A DNA stretch of 64,000 bases, from positions 48,023-112,022 of the forward strand of contig JAGOAA010000005.1 in assembly GCA_017984215.1 (NCBI GenBank), written 5' to 3'. The notes beneath the pieces were generated by a model. The model was not told where the DNA came from. It worked only from the letters and a program-made list of their open reading frames with translations, and ran no database searches. The translations under genes and the position numbers were made by a program. This stretch comes from Cytophagaceae bacterium. GTDB taxonomy: Bacteria; Bacteroidota; Bacteroidia; Cytophagales; Spirosomataceae. Positions 24,947-34,063 of this stretch are shown here, in pieces. Within the stretch, counting starts at the first letter, position 1. Each line of letters begins with the position of its first letter.

Positions 24947-27603
24947 CGATTACTGAAATATAATTCCCCTGAAATCCCACTCGGCGTCACGGCCCATGTG
25001 GATGCATCAAAAGGTTTGTATTGAATATTCACAAAATTTATCTCGTAGAAGTTTTTCCAATTTAATTTCGCACGATCCAGTTGGCGAATTCGATTAGCTG
25101 ATACATTCATAACTTCCAGCTCAATGTGATTTTTCTCCTGCAACACCCCGGAAGGAATAGTTAGTTGGTAAGGTAATGACCAAATCAGCCCTAAATCTTT
25201 CCCATTCATTTTCACACGAACCCAATCGCGAATTTGATCAACATGCAAAACCTTAGCATGTGGAATCTGCTCAGGCAATAAATCAAAATCAAACGCATAA
25301 GTTCCTTTTCCCCAGTAGTCCTGAGTCGTTGAATCTTCCGTCCAAAACTGCATGGATTCCATGGTTTGAGCAGGCAATATACGTTGAGGGAACGTCAATT
25401 GAATTTGGGTACTCGGAACCAAAGGCGTAAAAACCTTCGACGGTATTTCCGCAGGAATCGCTTTTTTCAGCACAGGAATCGAACGAACAAGTAAACTTTG
25501 GCCAGGAGCTAATTGCAAATAGAATTGCTTGTCCTTACGCAAAATTGGTTTCCGAATTTCGCCCGTGAGCGGATCCTCTAACTCAACTCTGGCATTGATT
25601 TTTGCCAATCTAACAAAACCATCCGAAAACTTATTGGAAAGATTTGCGATAAAATATTGTGCACCAGCGGCAGACTTTTTCCGTATAAAGGAAATCCCTT
25701 GATCCGCAATGGGCTCTCTCGTGACACGGTAGCGCTCAAGTACATTGATTGGATCAGAAACCCAATGCATTAACAAAGTCTCTTTGGCAACAGCCCATCG
25801 ATTTTTCTCATCTGATGTCAAACCAAACGAATTGACCTGTAAAGGCAAGTGTTCGAGAAAATAAACAGGCATACCTTGTTTCACCCATTTGGCCCATAAT
25901 TCCATGGTGGCCAACGAAACATAATGTGCAGCAGGGATTAACAGCACTTTGTATTCCGCACCAGATTTGGTTTTCCAGGTTCGATTAGCCGTAGGCTGTA
26001 GTTCAGCCATCAACTGATCGGATACGTAATCTACTTGGTAACCCTTGTTTTGCATGTGCTCCGACCAGTGACCAAAGGAAGTATTCTTCATCCAATCACG
26101 GCTATTCGCATGCAAATCCAATGGATGCGTTTTCCCCAAACCGTTTCGATCATGCCAAATATCCTCCATCGGAAAATACATCAGCACATCCGAATCCGTT
26201 CGATTGGCTTGCAACATTTTTTGACAGATATCAATGTACTGATTCAAGGAAGGCAGAGCTTCCCAAAAATGACTTTGGGGATTGAAGTTTGTACTTGCAT
26301 AAAATAGCCAGCCTGGCCAGGCCACCTCAGGTGGTGAATATGTCGCGCCATGAAAAAATAAATGATTTACGCCACCAATAAATACTTGGTCGACCACCGG
26401 CTTTACTTGGGCCAGCGAGACTTTAAAATGATCTCCTAACCAGGTCGTTGTTTCTGAGGAAACCAATTTCTTTCCAGTCAAATTAGCAGCCGAAGAGGCT
26501 AATTTTAAATTGCGGACATCGGGTATGCCAAAACGAACACTATCATAATCTGGATCCATGGGATAGCCAGGAATATCGAAAGGTTTACTACCAAAAAACT
26601 CCGTTTCGGGGATATCTACCGCCGCATATAAATCCAATAAATTCCCAGGTGATCCGTGTGCTTGGTTCCGACTAACAAAGCCCATTTGCTTTATCCAAGC
26701 GGCAAAAGGCTGCGTAAAGTCAGTCATCAACAAAGACGATAAGGTCCTATGATAATCCGCCCAAATGGCATTTTCATCCTCGGTTTCCGCTTTTGGCTTA
26801 GCCAGGACATCCAAATGCTTCCGCAAATCGTAGTGATTCAATTGCTCAAATGTCTCAAACAATTCCGGAGTATAGTTTGCGCCATACACCTCATAGGAAT
26901 CATTATATAAAGCCCGCAAAGGGGTTTGGGCTTGCTTAAGCAAGGGCACAAATTCGGTTCGATAATGTTCAAAAGCGGTTTTGGAAAAATGATCGATGAC
27001 CAAACCTTCACCCCCTGGGGCCGCTCGCTTTACGTGTTGGCCCGTCCCCTGCTGCACAAGTACATAAATGGTAGCGCCCTTTGGCCCAGCAGTATAGTGG
27101 CTTACATGTGCCTGGATTAATTCTTTCTCAAAATGCCCATCGACAAACACCGAAACGGCCTGAACTTCGCCAGCAGGAATTTGAAAAGATTGATTAGGGG
27201 AAAGTGTAAGGGTTTCAAGTAGGTAACGTTTCGCGGCATCGGTTGCGCTCACATGGGCACCTCCTAGCGGCCAACCGGTACCCAAGGTCATGTCAATACC
27301 TAGATGTAATCGATGTGCTTCTTTGAGTACGAAAGAAAATTTCTGCTTCCAAGCTGGGCCTAGGTAGGTTAAAAAAGAAGATTCATAGCCTTTGGCACCA
27401 TAAATGGGAATAATATGTAGGCCGCCAAAACCAGCCTTGGCAAAAGCCTCCAAATTATGCGTAATTCCTTTTTCGGTCACCGCGCTGCCGGGCCACCACC
27501 AATACGCCCAGGGCTTAGAAGTAGAAAAAGCAGCAGGAGTTTGAGCTCCAGCTGCTTTTCCGATAAAAAAGAAAATGATAAACAGGTATGCGAAACGTCT
27601 CAT
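24943..27603 (-). CDS. Secreted glycoside hydrolase, GH106 (alpha-L-rhamnosidase)-like
   Basis: An 886-residue exported enzyme with a signal peptide (about 1-19, ending GAQ). The start of the mature part, SKPWAYWWWPGSAVTEKGI, then FGGLHIIPIYGAKGYE and MTLGTGWPLGGAHVS, is typical of the GH106-like family, whose studied members cleave alpha-L-rhamnose. The C-terminal 150 residues form a galactose-binding-like beta-sandwich (YDFDLLPEQIPHAKVLHVDQIRDWVRVKMNGKDLG). The gene lies 18 nt after xylA and overlaps alkD. The link with xylose isomerase suggests use of plant-derived glycans. Substrate specificity is not shown by the sequence. Confidence 0.85.
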   Translation of the reverse strand: MRRFAYLFIIFFFIGKAAGAQTPAAFSTSKPWAYWWWPGSAVTEKGITHNLEAFAKAGFGGLHIIPIYGAKGYESSFLTYLGPAWKQKFSFVLKEAHRLHLGIDMTLGTGWPLGGAHVSATDAAKRYLLETLTLSPNQSFQIPAGEVQAVSVFVDGHFEKELIQAHVSHYTAGPKGATIYVLVQQGTGQHVKRAAPGGEGLVIDHFSKTAFEHYRTEFVPLLKQAQTPLRALYNDSYEVYGANYTPELFETFEQLNHYDLRKHLDVLAKPKAETEDENAIWADYHRTLSSLLMTDFTQPFAAWIKQMGFVSRNQAHGSPGNLLDLYAAVDIPETEFFGSKPFDIPGYPMDPDYDSVRFGIPDVRNLKLASSAANLTGKKLVSSETTTWLGDHFKVSLAQVKPVVDQVFIGGVNHLFFHGATYSPPEVAWPGWLFYASTNFNPQSHFWEALPSLNQYIDICQKMLQANRTDSDVLMYFPMEDIWHDRNGLGKTHPLDLHANSRDWMKNTSFGHWSEHMQNKGYQVDYVSDQLMAELQPTANRTWKTKSGAEYKVLLIPAAHYVSLATMELWAKWVKQGMPVYFLEHLPLQVNSFGLTSDEKNRWAVAKETLLMHWVSDPINVLERYRVTREPIADQGISFIRKKSAAGAQYFIANLSNKFSDGFVRLAKINARVELEDPLTGEIRKPILRKDKQFYLQLAPGQSLLVRSIPVLKKAIPAEIPSKVFTPLVPSTQIQLTFPQRILPAQTMESMQFWTEDSTTQDYWGKGTYAFDFDLLPEQIPHAKVLHVDQIRDWVRVKMNGKDLGLIWSLPYQLTIPSGVLQEKNHIELEVMNVSANRIRQLDRAKLNWKNFYEINFVNIQYKPFDASTWAVTPSGISGELYFSNR

Positions 27604-27621
27604 AACCCGAATGTCGTTTTT

Positions 27622-28950
27622 TTAGACAAAACGACCTAACAAATTCTCCAAATATTCTTGCTTTCCTGAGATCATAGCAGGCTCGCCAATCTCAACAGCA
27701 ATTTGGTATAAATCTTCTAATTTAAGCTTCCCAGCCTCAAAATCAGCACCTTTACCCGCGTTAAAGCTTGCATAACGCGCAGCTTTCAAACGATCCATTT
27801 CACCATGATTCGCTAATTTGTCAGCAATAATCAAGGAACGAGCGATTGTGTCCATACCACCAATGTGTGCGTAGAATAAATCCGCTGCATCCGTTGAATT
27901 ACGGCGACGTTTCGCATCGAAATTGATACCACCGCCAGCTAATCCACCTTGCTTCAAGATGATTGACATCGCTTCCGCCCATTCATAAATATCGGTAGGG
28001 AACTGATCTGTATCCCAACCATTTTGATAGTCACCTTTATTCGCATCGATGGAAGCCAACATGCCCGCATCCGAAGCCACTTGGCATTCATGTGCAAACG
28101 TATGACCAGCCAAAGTCGCATGGTTTACTTCTAGGTTTAATCCAAATTCAGATAATAAATCAAATTCACGTAAGAAACCAATAACCGTTGCAGCATCATA
28201 ATCATATTGATGCTTCGTAGGCTCACAAGGCTTAGGCTCAATGAAGAACTTTCCTTTGAAACCATTGCGGCGTGCGTATTCAACACAGGTATGTAACATA
28301 CGGGCAAAATGCTCACGCTCACGCTTCATATCCGTATTTAACAAGGTCATATAACCTTCACGACCTCCCCAGAACACATAACCATCTCCTCCTAATTTGA
28401 TCGTTGCATCGATGGCACCTTTCAATTGAGCACCCGCATGCGCCACAACCTCGAAATTCGGATTTGTGGATGCACCATTCATGTAACGCTCATTGGAGAA
28501 CAAATTAGCCGTTCCCCACAATAATTTCACACCACTTTCTGCTTGTTTTTTCTCGAAGATATCCGAGATGAATTTCACGCGATCCGTAAATTCTTTGGGA
28601 TCATTATGTCCTTCAATCGCATCCACATCATGGAAACAATAAAAAGGTGCACCAATTTTCGTGATAAACTCAAATGCTGCATCAGCCTTATCAGCGGCAC
28701 GTTGGCGAGCATCCGAAGCAACATCCCAAGGATAATGATGCGTACCTGGACCAAAAGGATCTGCGCCATCGCCACAGAAGGAATGCCAATAGGCAATCGC
28801 AAAACGCAAATGTTCCTTCATCGATTTCCCAGCAATGATACGGTTCTCGTCGTAATAGCGAAATGCTAAGGGGTTATCTGACTCTGGGCCTTCAAATTTG
28901 ATTTGACCAATCCCTTTGAAATATTCTTTTTGTCCAATTAATACACTCAT
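27622..28950 (-). CDS. xylA: Xylose isomerase
   Basis: A 442-residue class II enzyme, close to the 440 of E. coli XylA. It converts D-xylose to D-xylulose in the cytoplasm. Visible motifs: [33 protein letters not shown] (catalytic His and Asp), [35 protein letters not shown] (metal-binding Glu), [13 protein letters not shown], and [17 protein letters not shown]. All expected metal ligands appear present. It is first in a minus-strand transcript with the GH106-like gene and an AlkD-like gene. No xylulokinase or xylose transporter is in the window. Confidence 0.98.
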   Translation of the reverse strand: MSVLIGQKEYFKGIGQIKFEGPESDNPLAFRYYDENRIIAGKSMKEHLRFAIAYWHSFCGDGADPFGPGTHHYPWDVASDARQRAADKADAAFEFITKIGAPFYCFHDVDAIEGHNDPKEFTDRVKFISDIFEKKQAESGVKLLWGTANLFSNERYMNGASTNPNFEVVAHAGAQLKGAIDATIKLGGDGYVFWGGREGYMTLLNTDMKREREHFARMLHTCVEYARRNGFKGKFFIEPKPCEPTKHQYDYDAATVIGFLREFDLLSEFGLNLEVNHATLAGHTFAHECQVASDAGMLASIDANKGDYQNGWDTDQFPTDIYEWAEAMSIILKQGGLAGGGINFDAKRRRNSTDAADLFYAHIGGMDTIARSLIIADKLANHGEMDRLKAARYASFNAGKGADFEAGKLKLEDLYQIAVEIGEPAMISGKQEYLENLLGRFV

Positions 28951-28990
28951 GTGATTCGAAAATTAGTATTATTTTTTGCTTGATAAGGTC

Positions 28991-29021
28991 CAAAACTACA
29001 AATTCTCCGAATGAATCCAAA
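28991..29021 (-). promoter_or_regulatory. Promoter of the xylA transcript
   Basis: On the minus strand TTTG (complement of 29018-29021) and TAGTTTTG (complement of 28991-28998) are 19 nt apart, a full match to the Bacteroidota promoter consensus. The start site would be near 28985, giving a leader of about 35 nt to the xylA ATG. Confidence 0.7.
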
Positions 29022-29122
29022 CGCTTTTGCTATTTTTTTAGCATAGTATAGCACAGTGCATTATATATATATGGTATGATTCTAATTTGTTTTTTCTATT
29101 TTTGAAAAAATACTACTTCATT

Positions 29123-31462
29123 ATGCAAAGACTAGTCAAACTAAGTTTGTTGATAATCATCTCATTACCAACATTTGCTCAAACAGCATTTAATGCAAAC
29201 GGACGATTTGAACAATTAGAATCGACCCTACCAACTCCTAATTCATACCGCACGGCGAGTGGATCACCCGGAAAAGATTATTGGCAACAACGCGCCGATT
29301 ACGATATCAAGGTAGAATTAGATGACATCAACAAAAAAATCACAGGAACGGAAACGATTACCTATTTCAATAATTCGCCAGACGAACTTCCTTATTTGTG
29401 GATTCAACTCGATCAAAATGTTTTCGAAAAAAATGCTGCTAGTAAAACGGGCGATACCGGTGAGATAAAAACAGGCATAAGTTCTAGAACGTTTAACGAT
29501 CTAACAGATACCCGTGATTATGGTTACAAAATCACCGCGGTGAAAGACGTTAAAGGAAACCCAATACGCCATACGATAAATCAAACGATGATGCGTATCG
29601 ATTTACCTACCCCGGTAAAATCAGGAGGTTCTGTAAGCTTTAACATCGAATGGAATTACCTAATTACTGAATATTTGAGTCGCTCAGGGTATGAGTTTTT
29701 TGCCAAAGATGGCAATGCCAATTATTTCATTGCACATTGGTTCCCTCGCATGGCTGTTTACAACGATGTGTATGGCTGGCAGCACAAACAATTCCTAGGA
29801 CAAGGTGAATTCACATTGAACTTCGGAAATTATAAAGTTGCAATCACGGCTCCAAACGATATGGTTGTAGGAGCTGGTGGCGAATTACTCAACCCGAATC
29901 AAGTGATGTCATCAACGCAACTAAAGCGTTGGGACAAAGCAAAAACGGCAACGCGCCCCGTGGAAATTGTTACGCAGGCAGAGGCTGAAGCGGCAGAAAA
30001 AGGAAAACCAACAGGTAAAAAAACTTGGGTATTTAAGGCCGACAATGTACGTGATTTCGCATTCACAGCTTCACGTAAATTTATTTGGGATGCCTTACAG
30101 GTGGATGTAGAAGGTAAGAAAGTATGGGCGATGTCATACTACTCGAAAGAAGGAAATCCACTTTGGGGAAAATATTCAACGATGGTCGTAGCGCATACAC
30201 TACGCTCTTATTCGAAAAGAACCATAGCCTATCCATATCCCGTAGCGATTTCATGTCATGCGACCTTAGGCGGAGGCATGGAATATCCAATGATCTCCTT
30301 TAATGGCGGTCGGCCGGAAACGGATGGAACCTACACAGAGAATGTCAAAAACGGCATGATCGGTGTGATTATTCACGAAGTGGGACATAACTTTTTCCCA
30401 ATGATTGTCAATTCAGATGAGCGTCAATGGTCGTGGATGGATGAAGGACTAAATACATTTTGTCAATTTATAGCAGAACAAGAATGGGATCGCAATTTCC
30501 CTGCGCGCCGCGGAGATCCACAAAATATCGTACCATACATGCGCTTAGATTCGAAGAATCAAGTCCCTATCATGGCGAATTCAGAGAACATCATGGATTT
30601 TGGAAATAATGCGTATGCTAAACCTGCAACGGCATTAAACATCTTACGTGAAACGGTGATGGGTCGCGAATTATTTGATTACGCATTTAAAGAATATGCG
30701 CGTCGTTGGGCGTTTAAGCAACCCTATCCAGCGGATTTCTTCCGTACCTTGGAAGATGCATCAGGCGTGGATTTGGATTGGTTTTGGCGCGGCTGGTTCT
30801 ACGGAACAGAGCCGGTTAACCAAGCAATCGAAACAGTGGAATGGTTTGGGTTAGATAATATGGACCCTGTTGCGAAAAAAGAAACAGAAAAAGCGAAAGC
30901 CGTTGCGAAACAACAAACCATCACGAACATCCGTAACAAAACAGAAATAACTTCCACTTTTGTTGAAGAAAATCCTGATTTAACCGATTTCTACAATACG
31001 TATGATCGCTTTGCGACAACAGAAACGGAAAAGAAAAAGTACCAAGATTACCTAAGCGGCTTGTCGGCAGACGAGCGTAAGTCCATCACAGAAGGCAAAA
31101 ATCTGTATGTAGTCAATTTCAAAAACAAAGGCGGATTGCCTATGCCAGTGATTGTCAAATTAAATTACGAGGATGGCACGGAAGAGGTTTTGCGTTTTCC
31201 TGCTGAAATTTGGCGATTAAACGATGTACAAGCTAAGAAAATCATTCCCACAACAAAGAAAGTGGTCAAGTGGACATTAGATCCATATTTTGAGATTGCT
31301 GATATTGATACGGAAGATAACGCATATCCGCGCGAACCAGCTCAACCGACGCGTGTACAATTATTTAAAGCACAGCCGAGAAGCTATAGCGGAGGCCAAA
31401 ATCCAATGCAGGAGGCTCAAAATGCCAAAAAATCAGGAGCTGTCACCGGTTCGAAAAACTAG
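29123..31462 (+). CDS. M1 family zinc metallopeptidase (aminopeptidase-like), secreted
   Basis: A 779-residue protein from the chosen ATG at 29123 (MQRLVKLSLLIIISLPTFAQ, a good signal peptide). The frame can be opened 36 nt earlier, but this adds residues that spoil the signal. The N-terminal beta-sandwich includes VELDDINKKITGTETITYFN. The catalytic site HEVGH begins at about residue 418, with the third zinc ligand in SWMDEGLNTF, 18 residues after the second His, as the family requires. The C-terminal region is long and ends with Gln/Asn-rich sequence without a T9SS sorting domain. The GAMEN-type motif is GGGMEYPM. Upstream TATTTTTG (29097-29104) fits a -7 box, but no -33 partner is seen. 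Confidence 0.93.
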   Translation: MQRLVKLSLLIIISLPTFAQTAFNANGRFEQLESTLPTPNSYRTASGSPGKDYWQQRADYDIKVELDDINKKITGTETITYFNNSPDELPYLWIQLDQNVFEKNAASKTGDTGEIKTGISSRTFNDLTDTRDYGYKITAVKDVKGNPIRHTINQTMMRIDLPTPVKSGGSVSFNIEWNYLITEYLSRSGYEFFAKDGNANYFIAHWFPRMAVYNDVYGWQHKQFLGQGEFTLNFGNYKVAITAPNDMVVGAGGELLNPNQVMSSTQLKRWDKAKTATRPVEIVTQAEAEAAEKGKPTGKKTWVFKADNVRDFAFTASRKFIWDALQVDVEGKKVWAMSYYSKEGNPLWGKYSTMVVAHTLRSYSKRTIAYPYPVAISCHATLGGGMEYPMISFNGGRPETDGTYTENVKNGMIGVIIHEVGHNFFPMIVNSDERQWSWMDEGLNTFCQFIAEQEWDRNFPARRGDPQNIVPYMRLDSKNQVPIMANSENIMDFGNNAYAKPATALNILRETVMGRELFDYAFKEYARRWAFKQPYPADFFRTLEDASGVDLDWFWRGWFYGTEPVNQAIETVEWFGLDNMDPVAKKETEKAKAVAKQQTITNIRNKTEITSTFVEENPDLTDFYNTYDRFATTETEKKKYQDYLSGLSADERKSITEGKNLYVVNFKNKGGLPMPVIVKLNYEDGTEEVLRFPAEIWRLNDVQAKKIIPTTKKVVKWTLDPYFEIADIDTEDNAYPREPAQPTRVQLFKAQPRSYSGGQNPMQEAQNAKKSGAVTGSKN

Positions 31463-31472
31463 CAAGTGGGTA

Positions 31473-31505
31473 AACGCTGACGGGGTTAGAAACCCCGTCA
31501 GCGTT
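31473..31505. repeat. Perfect 15-bp intergenic palindrome
   Basis: AACGCTGACGGGGTT (31473-31487) and AACCCCGTCAGCGTT (31491-31505) are exact inverted copies around AGA. There is no T-run after it. It starts 10 nt after the M1 peptidase stop, between convergent genes. It looks like a dispersed REP-type element rather than a terminator, because a separate terminator follows. Confidence 0.88.
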
Positions 31506-31509
31506 AGCA

Positions 31510-31554
31510 AAAATCAGTTTTTAGATGCAAAGCACCAAGTAAAAAACTGATTTT
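31510..31554. repeat. 13-bp inverted repeat
   Basis: AAAATCAGTTTTT (31510-31522) and AAAAACTGATTTT (31542-31554) form exact arms around a 19-nt centre. It lies between the 15-bp palindrome and the terminator. A third AAACTGAT appears at 31565. Confidence 0.7.
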
Positions 31555-31572
31555 CCTGAACAAGAAACTGAT

Positions 31573-31602
31573 AAAAATCGAATAGCCATCTATTCGATTT
31601 TT
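31573..31602. terminator. Bidirectional intrinsic terminator
   Basis: AAAAATCGAATAG (31573-31585) pairs perfectly with CTATTCGATTTTT (31590-31602) around CCAT, with further T after it. It separates the M1 peptidase gene from the convergent crt-tauE-Kir operon. Confidence 0.9.
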
Positions 31603-32520
31603 TTATTCTTGATCAATGAGGTTTAGTTTGGCTAAATCCAAATCTGTGCGCTTGGATTTGCTGAAATACATCGGCAAGAATTTAAATCCAAACTTAAAAT
31701 CTTGTATGGCATAGGAAATACGTGCAACCACCATGGACGAATATACTTCATCAAAGCCCGTTAAGTAAGCCGAGATTTCAGGCTGAAGATTAACAATTTC
31801 TTTTTGAGACAAGTCATTAAAAGGACTATCCTCATCAATTGGATGCACAACCGTCCAATTCAAGACCAAACTATCTACGCGGCTTCGCTCCAATTTCAAA
31901 TTGTAAAACCGGTAGGAATTATCTTCCATAACGATGCGCACATTAACTTTAATTTCAGCATTCGTTAAAAGATGGTCATCCTTGTAGCAAACCAGGCGAA
32001 ACATCAATGCTTTTCCACCCTTGTAGTGCGTATAAACAATCAAATCTGAAAATCGAATGAACGCCCGAGGACGAGAAAATCGGCCATATAATAAACCCGT
32101 CGCAATGGCTAAGGACAAAAAGCCGATCAACGACTCAATAGCAGCAATCCAATTAGCCGTCTCACTTATTGGGTTAATACGACCATAACCCACCGTGGTT
32201 AAGGTCTGCGTTGAGAAAAAAAACAATTCTTTCAATTGCCCCCACGTGTCTTTTTGGTGGTGTATACCTTGCAAACCCTCGGTACCCGCGTACCAATAGA
32301 GTGCGGTAAAAAAACAATTAATCAGTAGATAGACGAAAAAGATGACGAGTAGAAATTGCCAACGAGGCATCGTCAACATATTTTGATAATTGCTAACCCG
32401 ATGATGCACGCGAATACCGATCCTGCGGATATTGAAGGTGCCGTCCTTATTGACCATGCGACCACCCATATCGGTGCTACGTTCCCCGAAACCCGTATTT
32501 TGATTGATACTTTCGTTCAT
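31603..32520 (-). CDS. Inward-rectifier potassium channel (Kir/KirBac type)
   Basis: A 305-residue protein from the start at 32520 (MNESINQNTGFGERS), 7 nt after the tauE-like stop. An amphipathic slide-helix region precedes TM1 (about 55-77, FLLVIFFVYLLINCFFTALYW). A pore helix with the selectivity filter TLTTVGYG (about 108-115) follows, then TM2 (about 126-147, IESLIGFLSLAIATGLLYGRF). The cytoplasmic beta-sandwich (PRAFIRFSDLIVYTHYKGGKALMFRL) is the hallmark of Kir channels. It forms a tetrameric K+ pore in the inner membrane. It is the last gene in the carotenoid operon, an unusual association. Regulation by lipids or pH is known for KirBac but cannot be read from the sequence. Confidence 0.93.
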   Translation of the reverse strand: MNESINQNTGFGERSTDMGGRMVNKDGTFNIRRIGIRVHHRVSNYQNMLTMPRWQFLLVIFFVYLLINCFFTALYWYAGTEGLQGIHHQKDTWGQLKELFFFSTQTLTTVGYGRINPISETANWIAAIESLIGFLSLAIATGLLYGRFSRPRAFIRFSDLIVYTHYKGGKALMFRLVCYKDDHLLTNAEIKVNVRIVMEDNSYRFYNLKLERSRVDSLVLNWTVVHPIDEDSPFNDLSQKEIVNLQPEISAYLTGFDEVYSSMVVARISYAIQDFKFGFKFLPMYFSKSKRTDLDLAKLNLIDQE

Positions 32521-32527
32521 AACTGAA

Positions 32528-33250
32528 TTAAACAAACCACAATTTAACGGAAGCAATGACAAGCACCAAAGCTAATATCCATTTTACTTTGGTATTGGAA
32601 GCAATTCCAGCGCCCCATCGCGCACCTAAAAACCCTCCGATTAGTGAAGCGATCAACCAATAGACCAGAGAAGACTGATCTAACGGAATCCAAGTTTTTA
32701 GCCCGGCCAAGCCCGAAACCGAATTCACAAATATAAATAACGCTGAAACCGCCGCCGCTTCTTTCAAACTTGCCCAGCGAAAGAGCAATAAGATGGGACT
32801 TAGAATAATTCCGCCACCAATCCCAATCATGCCTGAAAGCAAACCGATGGCTCCACCGGCAGAAAGCCCTGCCCAAAGCGGTAAAGGTTTAGATGCCGTT
32901 TCACGCAAAATAGAAATCATTCGGAGAACGGCAATGAAAAGACAAAAGCCTAAAATTTGCTTATAGGTAGCATCACTCAAGGGGATGCGAGCCCCGACAA
33001 AAGCAGCGGGAATCGAAGCCAGCGCAAAAGGCCAAAACAGCCGCCACTTAAAAAAACCTTGTCGGTAAAATGCGATAAATGACATGAAGGAAACACCTAA
33101 ATTCAGCAAGAGCGCTGTTTGTTTCATAACTGCAGGTGCCACACTAAAAATAGCTAATACGGCCAGATAACCCGAGGCGCCTCCATGACCGACCGAAGCA
33201 TATAAAAATGCCATGGTACCTAGCAAAAAGATTAGCAACCAAAATTCCAT
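32528..33250 (-). CDS. TauE/SafE family membrane transporter (sulfite exporter-like)
   Basis: A 240-residue protein with about eight hydrophobic helices. The N-terminal FLYASVGHGGASGYLAVLAIF and the middle GLLSGMIGIGGGIILSPILLL are the two related half-repeats of the TauE/SafE/YfcA family (pfam 01925). Studied members export sulfite, sulfoacetate or other small organic anions; the substrate here is unknown. The start codon overlaps the crtB stop by one base, and the Kir gene begins 7 nt after its end. It is therefore tightly embedded in the carotenoid operon. Confidence 0.9.
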   Translation of the reverse strand: MEFWLLIFLLGTMAFLYASVGHGGASGYLAVLAIFSVAPAVMKQTALLLNLGVSFMSFIAFYRQGFFKWRLFWPFALASIPAAFVGARIPLSDATYKQILGFCLFIAVLRMISILRETASKPLPLWAGLSAGGAIGLLSGMIGIGGGIILSPILLLFRWASLKEAAAVSALFIFVNSVSGLAGLKTWIPLDQSSLVYWLIASLIGGFLGARWGAGIASNTKVKWILALVLVIASVKLWFV

Positions 33251-34056
33251 TATACGCGCAAATAAATTAATAATTTCTCCCAGTCAGGGACGCGGATACG
33301 TTCCGATTTTAAACGCTCAACAGGTACCTGCTTGATTTTTTCGAACAAACGAATGTAATACTCATAGGCAAGCAAAACCCCTTTTCTGGCCTTTTTAGGC
33401 AAGTTTTCGATTCCGCGTAAACCCGCATCGAAATCAAGCTGTATGTCGGCCTCTATTTCCTTTTTCTGCAAATCGGTCAATTGCTCGTAATCAATCCCAG
33501 GGAAATATACGCGGCCTCGGTCTTCAAAATCCGATTTAATATCACGCAAAAAATTAATCTTTTGAAAAGCTGAACCTAAGGCACATGCATCAGGTTTTAG
33601 TCGTTCATACTCAGCTAAATCCCCCGCACAGAAAACACGTAAACACATCAATCCAACTACTTCCGCAGAACCATAAATGTATTGTTTATACAATGCCACA
33701 TCGTAATCACGATCTGTCAAATCCATTTCCATCGAATACAAAAATGCATCAATTAAATCCCGCTCCATATGGAAGGTATTCACAGCCCACTGAAACGAAT
33801 GCAAAATGGGATTCAGACTAATTTTCTCCTCGATGGCCTGATAGGTATCCTGCCGAAAACGCGCTAATAAAGCTGCTTGATCTTGATCGTAAAAAGTATC
33901 CACAATCTCATCGGCTAAACGAACGAACCCATAGATCGCATAAATCGCCTCGTGGTATTCCTTGTCTAGCGTTCGAATTCCTGAAGAAAAAGAAGTGGAA
34001 TAGGCTTGCGTTAACCGCTTACTGGCATCCAGTGAAACTTGTAAATATAAATCCAT
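33250..34056 (-). CDS. crtB: Phytoene synthase (squalene/phytoene synthase family)
   Basis: A 268-residue prenyl-transfer enzyme that condenses two geranylgeranyl diphosphates to phytoene. It has both aspartate-rich motifs: RLADEIVDTF near residue 48 and NFLRDIKSDFEDRGRVYFPG near residue 165. The early YSTSFSSGIRTL and YAIYGFVRLAD are also family motifs. It lies 7 nt after crtI and overlaps tauE, so it is in the same transcript. Squalene synthase is the alternative, but the crtI neighbour makes phytoene synthase far more likely. Confidence 0.94.
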   Translation of the reverse strand: MDLYLQVSLDASKRLTQAYSTSFSSGIRTLDKEYHEAIYAIYGFVRLADEIVDTFYDQDQAALLARFRQDTYQAIEEKISLNPILHSFQWAVNTFHMERDLIDAFLYSMEMDLTDRDYDVALYKQYIYGSAEVVGLMCLRVFCAGDLAEYERLKPDACALGSAFQKINFLRDIKSDFEDRGRVYFPGIDYEQLTDLQKKEIEADIQLDFDAGLRGIENLPKKARKGVLLAYEYYIRLFEKIKQVPVERLKSERIRVPDWEKLLIYLRV

Positions 34057-34063
34057 GCTACAA

